Shown one piece after another: positions 9,449-19,617 of a DNA stretch of 64,000 bases. Origin of the DNA: Brevundimonas fluminis (GTDB lineage: Bacteria > Pseudomonadota > Alphaproteobacteria > Caulobacterales > Caulobacteraceae); the NCBI RefSeq assembly GCF_003934285.1, contig NZ_RQWJ01000003.1:248001-312000 (forward strand), given 5' to 3'. The translations under genes were made by a program, and so were the position numbers. Within the stretch, counting starts at the first letter, position 1. Each line of letters starts with the position of its first letter. The notes beneath the pieces were generated by a model. The model was not told the DNA's origin. It saw only the letters and a program-made list of their open reading frames with translations, and searched no databases.

Positions 9449-9463
9449 GAACATATTGGCAAC
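9449..9463. promoter_or_regulatory. Probable SOS (LexA) box upstream of recA
   Basis: The sequence GAAC-N7-CAAC (read on the other strand, GTTG-N7-GTTC) lies 104 bp before the recA start. The alphaproteobacterial LexA box is GTTC-N7-GTTC, so this matches at seven of eight fixed positions. A further GAAC at 9466-9469 lies beside it. It is placed where the recA promoter is expected. That LexA binds here is inference. Confidence 0.55.
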
Positions 9464-9566
9464 CGGAACAAACCGTGCACATAGTCCGCCTCACGAAACA
9501 GGGGGCGGGTCCATGGCGGGTCTCTCCCGAACCACGACGGGAATCATGGCAAGGGAGACGAAGGCG

Positions 9567-10646
<1,080 letters not shown>

Positions 10647-11035
10647 CGAGGTCCACGTCTCCTCCCCGCGAGGGCAACGCCGTGGGGTCGAGCCTGGACG
10701 CCGAAGGCGTTGAGGCGAGGAAATCGCGCCCTCGGCGCGAAACGGAAGAAGCGTCGCGGTCCTTACCGGCAAGGACGACGCCTGACCCCGGTGGAAGTTT
10801 TGGGAGTCTTTTTTTCTCGACTCCCACTTTCACCCCGCTTCTCCGGCCGGGTCCCCGCGACCCGCCACCCGACCCCGTGGGGGCCGGGCCGGAGCCGGCC
10901 GCCTGACCCCCGCCGGGTCAGGCGGCCATTCTCCCTCGAAACAGCTTCCGCGTGTCCGGCCTTCGCGGGACCCTTGCGCCCCGCGCGACGCGGGTCCAGC
11001 CTGCGCGACCGACGATCCCCGGGGAGGGGCGACCC
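10647..11035. other. Structured intergenic region after recA, no gene seen
   Basis: This 389-bp stretch shows no convincing coding frame. It contains several nested inverted repeats: GAGGGC (near 10668) with GCCCTC (near 10730), AACGCC (near 10676) with GGCGTT (near 10715), and a hairpin at 10751-10781 made of GCGTC/GACGC and GTCCTT/AAGGAC around the loop ACCGGC. An intrinsic terminator follows. The last 150 bp before the next gene is very GC-rich and ends in the ribosome site GGGGAGGGG. Confidence 0.5.
10784..10815 (+). terminator. Probable intrinsic terminator of recA
   Basis: GACCCC (10784-10789) can pair with GGGAGTC (10802-10808, one bulged A) and is followed directly by seven T residues (10809-10815). 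The same GGGAGTC can alternatively pair with GACTCCC just beyond the T run (10819-10825). It sits 138 bp after the recA stop, so it could equally terminate a short 3' RNA. Confidence 0.5.
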
Positions 11036-11506
11036 ATGACCACATCCCGCGACGCGGCGCTGCGCGCCGTCGCCCTCGGCGCCCTTCTGGCCGGCACGCT
11101 GGACCTCGGGGCCGCCGTCCTGCTGAACCTTCATCTGGGACCCGCGACGGTGCTGCAGTCCATCGCCTCGGGCTGGGCCGGCCCGGCCGCCTTCGAGGGC
11201 GGCGGGACGTTCGCCGCGCTCGGCGCCCTGACCCACTACGCCCTCATGGCGGTCATCGCCGGGGTCTGGGTCGTTCTGGCGCCGCGCGTCTCCCTCATCC
11301 GCGACCTGTCCTGGCCGCTCGCCGGCGTGGTCTGCGGCGTGGCGACCTGGGCTGTCATGAGCCTGATCGTCGTGCCCCTGTCCGCGGCCCCCTTCGACGT
11401 CGCCGACGGCGCCCGGCCCATCCTCCAGGGCCTGGTCGTCCACGTTCTCTGCGTCGGCCTGCCCGTCGCCTGGGTCGCACGAACGGTGGTCAGCCCCCGA
11501 ACATGA
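11036..11506 (+). CDS. Four-helix inner-membrane protein of unknown function
   Basis: A 156-residue protein with four predicted membrane helices: LRAVALGALLAGTLDLGAAV, YALMAVIAGVWVVLAPRV, LAGVVCGVATWAVMSLIVV and LVVHVLCVGLPVAWVART. The small-residue-rich loops and overall layout resemble the YagU/DUF1440-like group of small membrane proteins, but I cannot name it firmly. The ATG at 11036 has GGGGAGGGG eight bases upstream. Its 3' end overlaps the convergent DCC gene by 17 bp. Confidence 0.78.
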   Translation: MTTSRDAALRAVALGALLAGTLDLGAAVLLNLHLGPATVLQSIASGWAGPAAFEGGGTFAALGALTHYALMAVIAGVWVVLAPRVSLIRDLSWPLAGVVCGVATWAVMSLIVVPLSAAPFDVADGARPILQGLVVHVLCVGLPVAWVARTVVSPRT

Positions 11507-11840
11507 GCCGCCGCAGCCGCGGCCGGATCCGGAGGAAGGCCACGTAGGCGCGCTCCAGCAGGGCCAGCACCCGCCGGTCCCGCGCCGCCAGCCCCAGCGG
11601 TCGCAGCAGCGGGATCGCGCGCCACATGGCGGCGAAGGCCGCCGCGCCCGACAGCAGCCGCCCGTCCTCCCGCGCATGGAACCGGGCCAGCATCTCCCCC
11701 CGGTCGATCGGGCAGCCGCCCGTGCCGTCGGCCAGATCGTGAAACCGGATGGCTCGGCGTCGGTCGAGCCGTCGCATCAGGGCGATCTCCCGCACGCACA
11801 GGGGGCAGTCGCCGTCGAACCAGACGTCCAGCTGGGCCAT
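11490..11840 (-). CDS. DCC-family thiol-disulfide oxidoreductase-like protein (DUF393)
   Basis: A 116-residue protein starting AQLDVWFDGDCPLCVREI, which has the DxDCPLC motif that names the DCC family (DUF393). These are small thioredoxin-fold-like proteins with a CxxC pair and unproven redox function. The C-terminal part (LLRPLGLAARDRRVLALLERAYVAF) fits the family's Leu-rich second half. The start is the ATG at 11838-11840. It is divergent from alaS with 110 bp between starts and overlaps the convergent membrane-protein gene by 17 bp. Confidence 0.88.
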   Translation of the reverse strand: MAQLDVWFDGDCPLCVREIALMRRLDRRRAIRFHDLADGTGGCPIDRGEMLARFHAREDGRLLSGAAAFAAMWRAIPLLRPLGLAARDRRVLALLERAYVAFLRIRPRLRRLMFGG

Positions 11841-11950
11841 GCGCGCCGGCTACGCCCGCCCGGCCCGGCCCGCCATGCGGCAAGATGATGCGCGACCCGT
11901 CGAAACCCTATATGACGCCCGATCCTTCCCCCTGACGCGCGTCCGACACC

Positions 11951-14599
11951 ATGGCCAGCCTGAAGCAGATCCGTTCGACCTTCCTCGACTTCTTCGAGGC
12001 CGACGGGCACCAGAAGATCCATTCCGCGCCGCTGGTGCCGCAGAACGACCCGACCCTGCTGTTCGTCAACGCCGGCATGGTGCCGTTCAAGGACTACTTC
12101 ACGGGCGCGGCCCGCCCGCCGTCGCCCCGCGCCGTCAGCTCCCAGAAGTGCGTCCGCGCCGGCGGCAAGCACAACGATCTGGACAACGTCGGCTACACCG
12201 CCCGCCACCTCACCTTCTTCGAGATGCTGGGGAACTTCAGCTTCGGCGACTACTTCAAGGACCACGCGATCGACCGCGCCTGGTCGCTGGTGACGAAGGA
12301 CTTCGGCCTCGATCCGAAGCGTCTGCTGGTCACCGTCTACGTCGACGACGACGAGGCGGCGGCGATCTGGAAGAAAGTCACGGGCTTCGGCGACGACAAG
12401 ATCATCCGCATCGCCGGCTCGGACAACTTCTGGGCCATGGGCGACAACGGTCCGTGCGGCCCCTGCACCGAGATCTTCTGGGACTATGGCGACCATGTCC
12501 CCGGCGGCCCACCCGGCTCGCCCGACGAGGACGGCGACCGCTTCGTGGAGATCTGGAACAACGTCTTCATGCAGTTCGAGAAGGAGAACGACGAGATCGT
12601 CCGTTCCCTGCCGAAACCCAGCGTCGACACCGGCATGGGCCTCGAACGCATCGCCAGCGTGCTCCAGGGCAAGAACTCGGTGTTCGACACCGATCTGTTC
12701 CAGACCCTGATCGCGGCCTCGGAAGAGGCGACGAGGACGAAGGCCGAGGGCGACCGGGCGCCGTCGCACCGCGTCATCGCCGACCACCTGCGCAGCTCGT
12801 CCTTTCTCATCGCCGACGGCGTGACGCCCTCGAACGAGGGGCGAGGCTACGTCCTGCGCCGCATCATGCGCCGCGCCATGCGTCACGCCCACCTGCTGGG
12901 CGCGACCGAGCCCCTGATGCACCGGCTGGTGCCGACGCTGGTCTCCGAGATGGGCGAGGCCTATCCCGAACTGAAGCGCGCCCAGGCCTTCGTCGAGGAC
13001 ACGCTGAGGCAGGAAGAGATCCGCTTCCGCACCACCCTGTCCAAGGGCATGAGCCTGTTCGAGGACGCGGCCCGGGAGTTGAAGGCCGGCGACATGCTCG
13101 ACGGCCAGACCGCCTTCACCCTCTACGACACCTACGGCTTCCCGCTGGACCTGACGCAGGACGAGGCGCGCCGGCGCGGCTTCGGCGTCAACGTCGACGG
13201 GTTCCAGAACGCCATGGCCGAACAGCGCGCGCGTTCGCGCGAGCACTGGAAGGGCTCGGGCCAGACGGCGAACGCCGGCGAATGGCTGGCCATCCGCGAC
13301 CGGCTGGGACCGACGGTCTTCACCGGCTACGACGCCGTCGACGGCTCGGGCGAAGTGCTGGTCCTGATGAAGGACGGCGCGGCGGTGGACGCGGCGAACT
13401 CCGGCGACATCGTGGAAGTGCTGTTCGACACGACTCCCTTCTACGCCGAAAGCGGCGGCCAGGCGGGCGATCACGGATCGCTGGAATGGCCGGGCGGCTC
13501 GGCCGAGGTCATCGACGTCAAGAAGCACGCCGGCGACCTGCACGTCCTGTCGGCCGAGATCACCTCGGGCACGCTGACGATCGGCGCCCGGGTGGCCCAG
13601 CGGGTCGACGCCGAAAAGCGCCGCACCACCCGCGCCAACCACTCCGCCGCCCACCTGCTGCACACCGCGCTGAAGAACGTCCTGGGCGCCGCCGTGGCGC
13701 AGAAGGGCCAGCTGGTCGACGCCGAGCGCGCCCGCTTCGACTTCAGCCACGGCGCCCCCGTGACCGAGGCCGAGCTGGAAGCGATCGAGGCCGAGGTCAA
13801 CGCCGTCATCCGCCAGAACGTCCCCGCGGAGACCAGGCTGATGGCCCCGCAGGAGGCCATCGAGGCCGGCGCCATCGCCCTGTTCGGCGAGAAGTACGGC
13901 GACGAGGTCCGCGTGCTGACGCTTGGCCAGTCGCTGACGACGGACAACAAGCCCTATTCGGTCGAACTGTGCGGCGGCACCCACGTGACCCGCACCGGCG
14001 ACATCGCCCTGTTCAAGATCGTGGCCGAGCAGGGCATCGCCGCCGGCGTGCGCCGGATCGAGGCCCTGACCGGTGAGGCCGCGCGCCTGTACGTCGAAGG
14101 CCAGGCGAGGGTCGCCCGCGGCCTGGCGCGCGACTTCAAGGTCCAGCCGGCGGACGTCACCGCCCGCGTCGAGGGCCTGCAGACCTCGGTCAAGGCTCTG
14201 GAGAAGCAGGTCGCCGAGCTGAAGAGGCAGCTGGCGCTGGGCGGCGGCTCGGGCGCGTCTTCGGCGCCGGAGGAGATCGGCGGCGTCAAGCTGATCGCCC
14301 GCGTGCTGGACGGCGTCGACGGAAAGGGCCTGCGCGGCGTGGCCGAGGACTTCCGCAAGCAGGTCGGCTCCGGCGTCGTCGCCCTGATCGGCGTCACCGA
14401 CGGCAAGGCGGCGGTCACCGTCGCGGCGACCTTGGACATGGCCGGCAAGGTGAACGCCGCGGATCTGGCGCGGGCGGCGGTCGTCGCGATGGGCGGGCAG
14501 GGCGCGGGCGGCAAACCCGACTTCGCCCAGGGCGGCGCCCCGGACGGCTCGAAGGCCGAGGCGGGTCTGCAGGCCGTGCGGGACGCGCTGGCGGGGTGA
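11951..14599 (+). CDS. alaS: Alanyl-tRNA synthetase
   Basis: An 882-residue class II aminoacyl-tRNA synthetase that charges tRNA-Ala. The catalytic core begins IRSTFLDFFEADGHQKI and includes FVNAGMVPFKDYF, FFEMLGNFSFGDYFK and VDTGMGLERIASVLQG. The editing domain carries the zinc-binding HSAAHLLH and, further on, CGGTH. The C-Ala domain at the end follows a coiled-coil-like segment (VEGLQTSVKALEKQVAELKR) and a Gly/Ser linker. Length and order are normal for bacterial AlaS. The ATG at 11951 begins ASLKQIRSTF, the standard start. It converges on the DUF2939 genes with 3 bp between stops. Confidence 0.98.
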   Translation: MASLKQIRSTFLDFFEADGHQKIHSAPLVPQNDPTLLFVNAGMVPFKDYFTGAARPPSPRAVSSQKCVRAGGKHNDLDNVGYTARHLTFFEMLGNFSFGDYFKDHAIDRAWSLVTKDFGLDPKRLLVTVYVDDDEAAAIWKKVTGFGDDKIIRIAGSDNFWAMGDNGPCGPCTEIFWDYGDHVPGGPPGSPDEDGDRFVEIWNNVFMQFEKENDEIVRSLPKPSVDTGMGLERIASVLQGKNSVFDTDLFQTLIAASEEATRTKAEGDRAPSHRVIADHLRSSSFLIADGVTPSNEGRGYVLRRIMRRAMRHAHLLGATEPLMHRLVPTLVSEMGEAYPELKRAQAFVEDTLRQEEIRFRTTLSKGMSLFEDAARELKAGDMLDGQTAFTLYDTYGFPLDLTQDEARRRGFGVNVDGFQNAMAEQRARSREHWKGSGQTANAGEWLAIRDRLGPTVFTGYDAVDGSGEVLVLMKDGAAVDAANSGDIVEVLFDTTPFYAESGGQAGDHGSLEWPGGSAEVIDVKKHAGDLHVLSAEITSGTLTIGARVAQRVDAEKRRTTRANHSAAHLLHTALKNVLGAAVAQKGQLVDAERARFDFSHGAPVTEAELEAIEAEVNAVIRQNVPAETRLMAPQEAIEAGAIALFGEKYGDEVRVLTLGQSLTTDNKPYSVELCGGTHVTRTGDIALFKIVAEQGIAAGVRRIEALTGEAARLYVEGQARVARGLARDFKVQPADVTARVEGLQTSVKALEKQVAELKRQLALGGGSGASSAPEEIGGVKLIARVLDGVDGKGLRGVAEDFRKQVGSGVVALIGVTDGKAAVTVAATLDMAGKVNAADLARAAVVAMGGQGAGGKPDFAQGGAPDGSKAEAGLQAVRDALAG

Positions 14600-14602
14600 G
14601 GA

Positions 14603-15163
14603 TCAGGCCGCCGGAACCTCGCGCTCCGGCAGGTCGACCGCCGCCAGCTTCCAGCCGAACAGGCCGTCGCGCTTCATCAACAGGGTGATGGACCGGTCCG
14701 CGCGTCGACCATCCTCGAAGTTGATGGCGAAGGTGTTCAGGTCGCGATAGCCCAGAGTGCGTTTCGGCTCCGGCTCGTCCGCCTTCGGTTCGGGCCGGGC
14801 GACGTCTTCGGCCTTCGGCGCCTCGCCGGTGCGGACCATCATGGCGATGGCCTGCGGCGTGACCAGGGCGTCGACCGCGCCGGAGATCAGCGCGGGCCCC
14901 AGCAGCGCGCCCAGTCCGGCCAGCGGATCGTCGCCCGAGCTGGCCCGCATCTCCTCGACGAAGCGGGCGTTGAACTCCTGCTTCATGCTGTCGCGAAAGC
15001 GCGGGAAGTCGACCAGCCGCTCCAGCGCCTGCGCGTCGCCCCGCTCGGCCGCGTCGCCCAAGGCCTTCGCCGCCAGCCACGGCGAGGCCGCGAACCAGCC
15101 CAGAAACACGACGGCGACGGCCGCGGCGAGGCCGTTGATCAGCTTGCGGTTCAAAGGGTTCAC
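14603..15163 (-). CDS. DUF2939-type single-pass membrane protein, copy 1
   Basis: A 186-residue protein with one N-terminal membrane helix (LINGLAAAVAVVFLGWFAASPWLAA) and a periplasmic DUF2939-like domain. Features typical of that family are AAKALGDAAERGDAQALERLVDFPRFRDSMKQ after the anchor and a strand-rich end with FGWKLAAVDLP. The GTG at 15161-15163 is the apparent start. A paralogue of similar layout lies 57 bp upstream on the same strand. The pair could be co-transcribed. Function unknown. Confidence 0.78.
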   Translation of the reverse strand: MNPLNRKLINGLAAAVAVVFLGWFAASPWLAAKALGDAAERGDAQALERLVDFPRFRDSMKQEFNARFVEEMRASSGDDPLAGLGALLGPALISGAVDALVTPQAIAMMVRTGEAPKAEDVARPEPKADEPEPKRTLGYRDLNTFAINFEDGRRADRSITLLMKRDGLFGWKLAAVDLPEREVPAA

Positions 15164-15220
15164 TCCACGCTGCGACGGGTCAGCCTAGACCGGTTTCGCG
15201 CCGGTCCGCCAGCGCCGCCG

Positions 15221-15820
15221 TCAGCCGCCGACCCGGGGGGCCGTGCGGCCGTCGCGAACGGCGGGCTGAGGCGCGGTCGCCGCGCCCGCGGGAAGGCCGA
15301 CGTGGACCAGCTTCCACTCATAGATGCCGCGGCGTTCGAACGTGAACACCGTCTGCGACCCGCCCTCGTCCTCCACCGTCATGCGGGCGCGATCGACGCC
15401 CCAGTGACGCGGCGTGGGCCAGGGCCCGCCTTCGGGCGCTTCGGCCGGAGCCGGGCTGGACGAGCGCTGGGCGGCGAACCGGCCCTCGCCGCGAGTCAGC
15501 CCGCCCAGGGCCACCGGCGTCAGATAGGCGTCCACCTGCGCCTGCCGGTCCGGCGTGGGCCGCTCCAGCCCTCGCACCACCGCCCCGATCGGGTCTTCGA
15601 GGAAGCCGGGCGCGGGCGCGGTCGCCTCGGCGCGGCCCTCCAGTTGCGGGCCGAGCGACCGGCGTACGGCGGCGTAATCGATCAGCTTCTCCAGCCCCGC
15701 CTGATCGCCGGCATCCGCCGCGGCACGGATTCCGAAGAAGCCGACGTAGGGGGCCGCGAAGAAGCCGATCACGGCCACGGCCACGATCAGGCCGATCAGA
15801 TTGCCGAGGATGCGGATCAT
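15221..15820 (-). CDS. DUF2939-type single-pass membrane protein, copy 2
   Basis: A 199-residue protein organised like the next gene: an N-terminal helix (LIGLIVAVAVIGFFAAPYVGFF), then IRAAADAGDQAGLEKLIDYAAVRRSLGPQ, and an end with GIYEWKLVHVGLP that parallels GLFGWKLAAVDLP of copy 1. The ATG at 15818-15820 (IRILGNLIGLIV) is preferred over an in-frame ATG ten codons upstream, which would add charged residues before the anchor. It is divergent from the DUF885 pair. Function unknown. Confidence 0.78.
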   Translation of the reverse strand: MIRILGNLIGLIVAVAVIGFFAAPYVGFFGIRAAADAGDQAGLEKLIDYAAVRRSLGPQLEGRAEATAPAPGFLEDPIGAVVRGLERPTPDRQAQVDAYLTPVALGGLTRGEGRFAAQRSSSPAPAEAPEGGPWPTPRHWGVDRARMTVEDEGGSQTVFTFERRGIYEWKLVHVGLPAGAATAPQPAVRDGRTAPRVGG

Positions 15821-15957
15821 GCCGGGGTCCTTCCGTGAACGGGCAGGCAAGCACGTCCGGGGCGATGCCTCAATCCGGCGCGCGCGCCGCGCGAGCGCTT
15901 GCGAACGCCCGCGCCCCGTGCGCCCATGCGCGCCGAACGAGTCCTCGGGAGGGATCC

Positions 15958-17754
15958 ATGCTGAACCGCCGCCACCTCATGCTGACCGCCGCCGCGACCG
16001 GCGCCGTGCTCGCCGCGCCCGCCGCGGCGTCGGTTCGGACCGAGGAGGACGCCCGGCTGGACGCCATGCTGACCCGTTGGCTGGAGGAGACGATCGACCG
16101 CAATCCGACCCTGGCCACCAGCCTGGGCATCGACCGCGGCGACCGGGCCCACCTGGCCGGCAAGCTGCCCGACGCCAGCGCGGGGGCGCGGGCGGAGAAC
16201 GACGCCCGCGCCCTGGCGCAATGGGCCGAGATCCAGACCATCGACGCGTCGAAGCTGTCGGAAGCGTCGAAGGTGACGCTGGCCATCTTCCGCTTCTCTG
16301 CCGAGGGCGCGGCCATGGGCGTGGCCCTGCCGCACGGCGGCGGCTCCAGTCCCTATGTCGTTACCCAGCGCTGGGGATCCTACTTCAGCCTGCCGGACTT
16401 CATGGCCAATCAGCACCGGATCGAGACGGCGGAGGACGCCGACGCCTTCGTGTCGCGCTGCCGGGCCTTCGCGAGGACGCTGGACCATGAGAGCGAGCGC
16501 GTCGCCGAGATCGGCCGGAAGGGCGTGGTCCTGCCCGCCTTCCTGATGGACAAGACCCTGACGCAGCTTCGGACCCTGCGCGACATGCCGACCGCCGACT
16601 GGGCGATGATCCAGGCCCTGGCGAAGAAGACCGCGGACAAGGGGCTGACGGGCGACTGGACGACGCAGGCCACGGCGGTGGTCGACGCGGAGGTCAAGCC
16701 CGCGCTCGGTCGTCAGATCGCGGTGTTCGAAGCCCAGCGCCCGTCGGCGACCGACGACGCAGGCGCCTGGAAGCTTCCGGCCGGGGCGGAAACCTATGCG
16801 CTGGCCCTGCGGGGCTACACGACCACCGACTACACGGCCGACCAGATTCACCAGATCGGTCTGAAGCAGGTGGCCTCCATACAGGCCGAGATGGACGGCC
16901 TGTTCCGCCGCATGGGGATGACCGAGGGCAGTGTGGGCGATCGCATCCGCGTGCTGAACGAGGACCCGCAATACCTCTGGCCCAACACCGACGAGGGGAA
17001 GGCCCAGCTGCTGGAATCGCTGAACGTCCAGATGGCCGAGCTGGAGCCGCTGCTGCCGCGCGTCTTCAACACCCTGCCGAAGTCGAAGGTCGAGATCCGC
17101 CGCGTCCCTCCGGCCATCGAACTGGGCGCACCGGGCGGCTATTATCAGCGGGCGTCGCTCGACGGGTCGCGGCCGGGCGCCTACTACATCAACCTGTCCA
17201 ACACGGCGAACTGGCCCAAGTGGTCGCTGCCGACCCTGACCTACCACGAGGCGTCGCCAGGCCATCACTTCCAGATCGCCCTGTCGCAGGAGGCCGGCGA
17301 CCTGCCCCTGTACCGCCGTCTGGCCGGCAACTCGGCCTACACGGAGGGCTGGGCCCTGTACGCCGAGCGCGTCGCCGCTGACGATCTGGACGTGTACGGC
17401 GACGATCTGGTCGGCCGCGTCGGCTATCTGCAGTCCTATCTGTTCCGCGCGGTGCGTCTGGTCGTGGACACGGGCCTGCATCACAAGAAGTGGACCCGCG
17501 ATCAGGCCATCGCCTGGATGGTCGCCGAATGCGGCGAGCCGCCCGAGTCCGCGGAGAAGGAGATCGACCGCTACATCGTCACCCTCGGGCAGGCGTGCTC
17601 CTACAAGCTGGGCCAGACCGTGATCGAGGGCCTGCGGCAGGAGGTCGAGGCCAAGGGGAATTTCGACATCAAGGCCTTCCACGACGCCGTGCTGCTGGAA
17701 GGCATCGTGCCCCTGTCCGTGCTTCAGGAGCGGGTCCGCGCCCGCTTCGCGTAA
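15958..17754 (+). CDS. DUF885 family exported zinc-peptidase-like protein, copy 1
   Basis: A 598-residue protein with a twin-arginine-type signal (LNRRHLMLTAAATGAVLAAPAAA). The body is a DUF885 (COG4805) domain, a family with a thermolysin-like HExxxGHH signature. Here the signature is LTYHEASPGHHFQIAL, with His 430, Glu 431 and His 436-437. Other family blocks are GYYQRASLDGSRPGAYYINL and AYTEGWALYAERVA. The proteins are thought to be periplasmic metallo-carboxypeptidases or dipeptidases, but activity is inferred from family only. GGGAGGGATCC precedes the ATG. A paralogue follows 12 bp later. Confidence 0.88.
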   Translation: MLNRRHLMLTAAATGAVLAAPAAASVRTEEDARLDAMLTRWLEETIDRNPTLATSLGIDRGDRAHLAGKLPDASAGARAENDARALAQWAEIQTIDASKLSEASKVTLAIFRFSAEGAAMGVALPHGGGSSPYVVTQRWGSYFSLPDFMANQHRIETAEDADAFVSRCRAFARTLDHESERVAEIGRKGVVLPAFLMDKTLTQLRTLRDMPTADWAMIQALAKKTADKGLTGDWTTQATAVVDAEVKPALGRQIAVFEAQRPSATDDAGAWKLPAGAETYALALRGYTTTDYTADQIHQIGLKQVASIQAEMDGLFRRMGMTEGSVGDRIRVLNEDPQYLWPNTDEGKAQLLESLNVQMAELEPLLPRVFNTLPKSKVEIRRVPPAIELGAPGGYYQRASLDGSRPGAYYINLSNTANWPKWSLPTLTYHEASPGHHFQIALSQEAGDLPLYRRLAGNSAYTEGWALYAERVAADDLDVYGDDLVGRVGYLQSYLFRAVRLVVDTGLHHKKWTRDQAIAWMVAECGEPPESAEKEIDRYIVTLGQACSYKLGQTVIEGLRQEVEAKGNFDIKAFHDAVLLEGIVPLSVLQERVRARFA

Positions 17755-17766
17755 AGGAAAGCGTCC

Positions 17767-19617
17767 ATGTCCATGAATCGCCGCGTCCTGCTGGGCTCAG
17801 CCGCCGGCGCCGGGCTCGTCGCCGCGGGCTGCGCGCCCGCCCTGACCGGAACGGCGCCTGCCGGGCCCGCCGTCTCCGATCCCGCGGTGGCGGCGCAGCT
17901 GACCGCCTTCATGGACGACGCCTGGGAGCGGACACTGGACGCCTCGCCGGAGACGGTCACCGGTTTCGGCCTCGACACGGGCGCCCGCGCCGCCGCCAAG
18001 TCGCGGCTGACCGTGCCGACCCTCGCCGAGGAGGAGGACGGTCGTCGGCTCGTGCGTGAGTTCCGCGCCGAACTGGCGGCCGTGGACCGGTCCAGACTGG
18101 CCGGCATCGACGCCATCCGGCACGACACGCTGGCGACCAACTGGGACGCGGTCATCGCGACCTTCGACATCCCCTACGGCCAGGGCGGCTGGCCCCAGAT
18201 CTATCGCGTCAGTCAGCTGAGCGGCGCCTATCAGTCGGCGCCCGACTTCCTCGACACCCAGCACACGATCGAGACGGTGGCGGACGCCGAAGCCTATGTG
18301 GCGCGCGTCAGCATGCTGGCCGACGTCCTGACCGCCGAGACCGAGCGGATGCGGGAGGACTTCGGCCGCGGCGTGATCCCGCCGGACTTCATCCTCGCCA
18401 AGGCCATCGCCCAGCAGGAAGCGATGACGGCGATCGCGCCGGGCGACACGCCGCTGGTGGCGTCGGTCGCGCGCCGGACGGCGGCGAAGGGCCTGACGGG
18501 AGACTGGGCCGCCCGCGTCGAGCGCCTGGTGTCCGACAAGGTGCACCCGGCGCTGGCGGCGCAGACCGCGGCCCTGAAGGCCGTTCAGCCGCGCGCCGGC
18601 CATGACGCCTCGGTGGCGCGCCTGCCGCAGGGCGAGCGATACTACCGGAACAGCCTGAGATACCTGACCACCACCACGCTGACGCCGGACGAGATCCATC
18701 GCATCGGACTGGACCAGATCGCCCAGCTGTCGGCGCAGGCAGACCTCCTGCTGAAGGCGCAGGGCTTCACCCAGGGCACGGTGGCCCAGCGCATCCGCGC
18801 CCTCGGCGAGGACCCGCAGTTCATCGCCCCCAACACGGACGCCGGCAAGGAAGGCATCATCGCCCGACTGAACGCGCAGATGCGGGCCATGGACGCGCGA
18901 CTGCCGGCCGCCTTCGGTCGCCTGCCGAAATCGCCCGTGGAGATCCGCCGCGTGCCGCCCGCGATCGAGCAGGGGGCGTCGCTGGGCTACTACAACTCAC
19001 CGAGCCTCGATGGGTCGCGGCCCGGCATCTACTGGATCAATCTGAAGGACACGGCCGACTGGCCGCTGTGGACCTTGCCGACCCTGACCTATCACGAGGC
19101 GTCGCCTGGCCATCACCTGCAGATCGCCCTGCAGCAGGAGAGCCCGTCGGCGCCCAAGCTGATGAACACGGTCTTCTTCTCCAGCTACGTCGAGGGCTGG
19201 GGCCTGTACGCCGAGCAGCTGGCGGACGAGCTTGGGGCCTATGAGGACGATCCGCTGGGCCGCATCGGCTATCTGCAGTCGCTGATGTTCCGCTCCGCCC
19301 GTCTGGTCGTCGACACGGGCATTCACTCGAAGGGCTGGAGCCGCGAACGGGGCATCCAGTACATGATGGAGGCCTATGGCGACGGCGAGGGCGCGGCCAC
19401 GTCCGAGGTCGAACGCTATTGCGCCTGGCCGGGTCAGGCCTGCACCTACAAGGTCGGCCACAATGAATGGGTCCGCCTGCGGAAGAAGGCGCAGGACCAG
19501 CTGGGCCCGCGCTTCGACCTGCGGGGCTTCCATGACGCGTCGCTCGAGACCGGCGGCGTGCCGCTGACGGTGCTGGAACGCGTCGTCGACGACTGGATCG
19601 CCTCGCGCCGGGGCTAG
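17767..19617 (+). CDS. DUF885 family lipoprotein, copy 2
   Basis: A 616-residue paralogue of the preceding gene. The N-terminus MSMNRRVLLGSAAGAGLVAA, then GC, combines a twin-arginine pattern with a lipobox, so it is probably a Tat-exported lipoprotein. The metal motif LTYHEASPGHHLQIAL (His 443, Glu 444) and GYYNSPSLDGSRPGIYWINL and SYVEGWGLYAEQLA match copy 1. It begins 12 bp after copy 1, so the two are one operon. The differing N-termini suggest copy 1 is soluble periplasmic and copy 2 membrane-tethered. Its TAG stop overlaps the stop of the convergent small gene. Confidence 0.87.
   Translation: MSMNRRVLLGSAAGAGLVAAGCAPALTGTAPAGPAVSDPAVAAQLTAFMDDAWERTLDASPETVTGFGLDTGARAAAKSRLTVPTLAEEEDGRRLVREFRAELAAVDRSRLAGIDAIRHDTLATNWDAVIATFDIPYGQGGWPQIYRVSQLSGAYQSAPDFLDTQHTIETVADAEAYVARVSMLADVLTAETERMREDFGRGVIPPDFILAKAIAQQEAMTAIAPGDTPLVASVARRTAAKGLTGDWAARVERLVSDKVHPALAAQTAALKAVQPRAGHDASVARLPQGERYYRNSLRYLTTTTLTPDEIHRIGLDQIAQLSAQADLLLKAQGFTQGTVAQRIRALGEDPQFIAPNTDAGKEGIIARLNAQMRAMDARLPAAFGRLPKSPVEIRRVPPAIEQGASLGYYNSPSLDGSRPGIYWINLKDTADWPLWTLPTLTYHEASPGHHLQIALQQESPSAPKLMNTVFFSSYVEGWGLYAEQLADELGAYEDDPLGRIGYLQSLMFRSARLVVDTGIHSKGWSRERGIQYMMEAYGDGEGAATSEVERYCAWPGQACTYKVGHNEWVRLRKKAQDQLGPRFDLRGFHDASLETGGVPLTVLERVVDDWIASRRG

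Noticed and set aside
10682..10906. Possible small protein after recA
   Set aside because: It has no ribosome site, crosses the terminator, and has low-complexity Pro/Arg composition.
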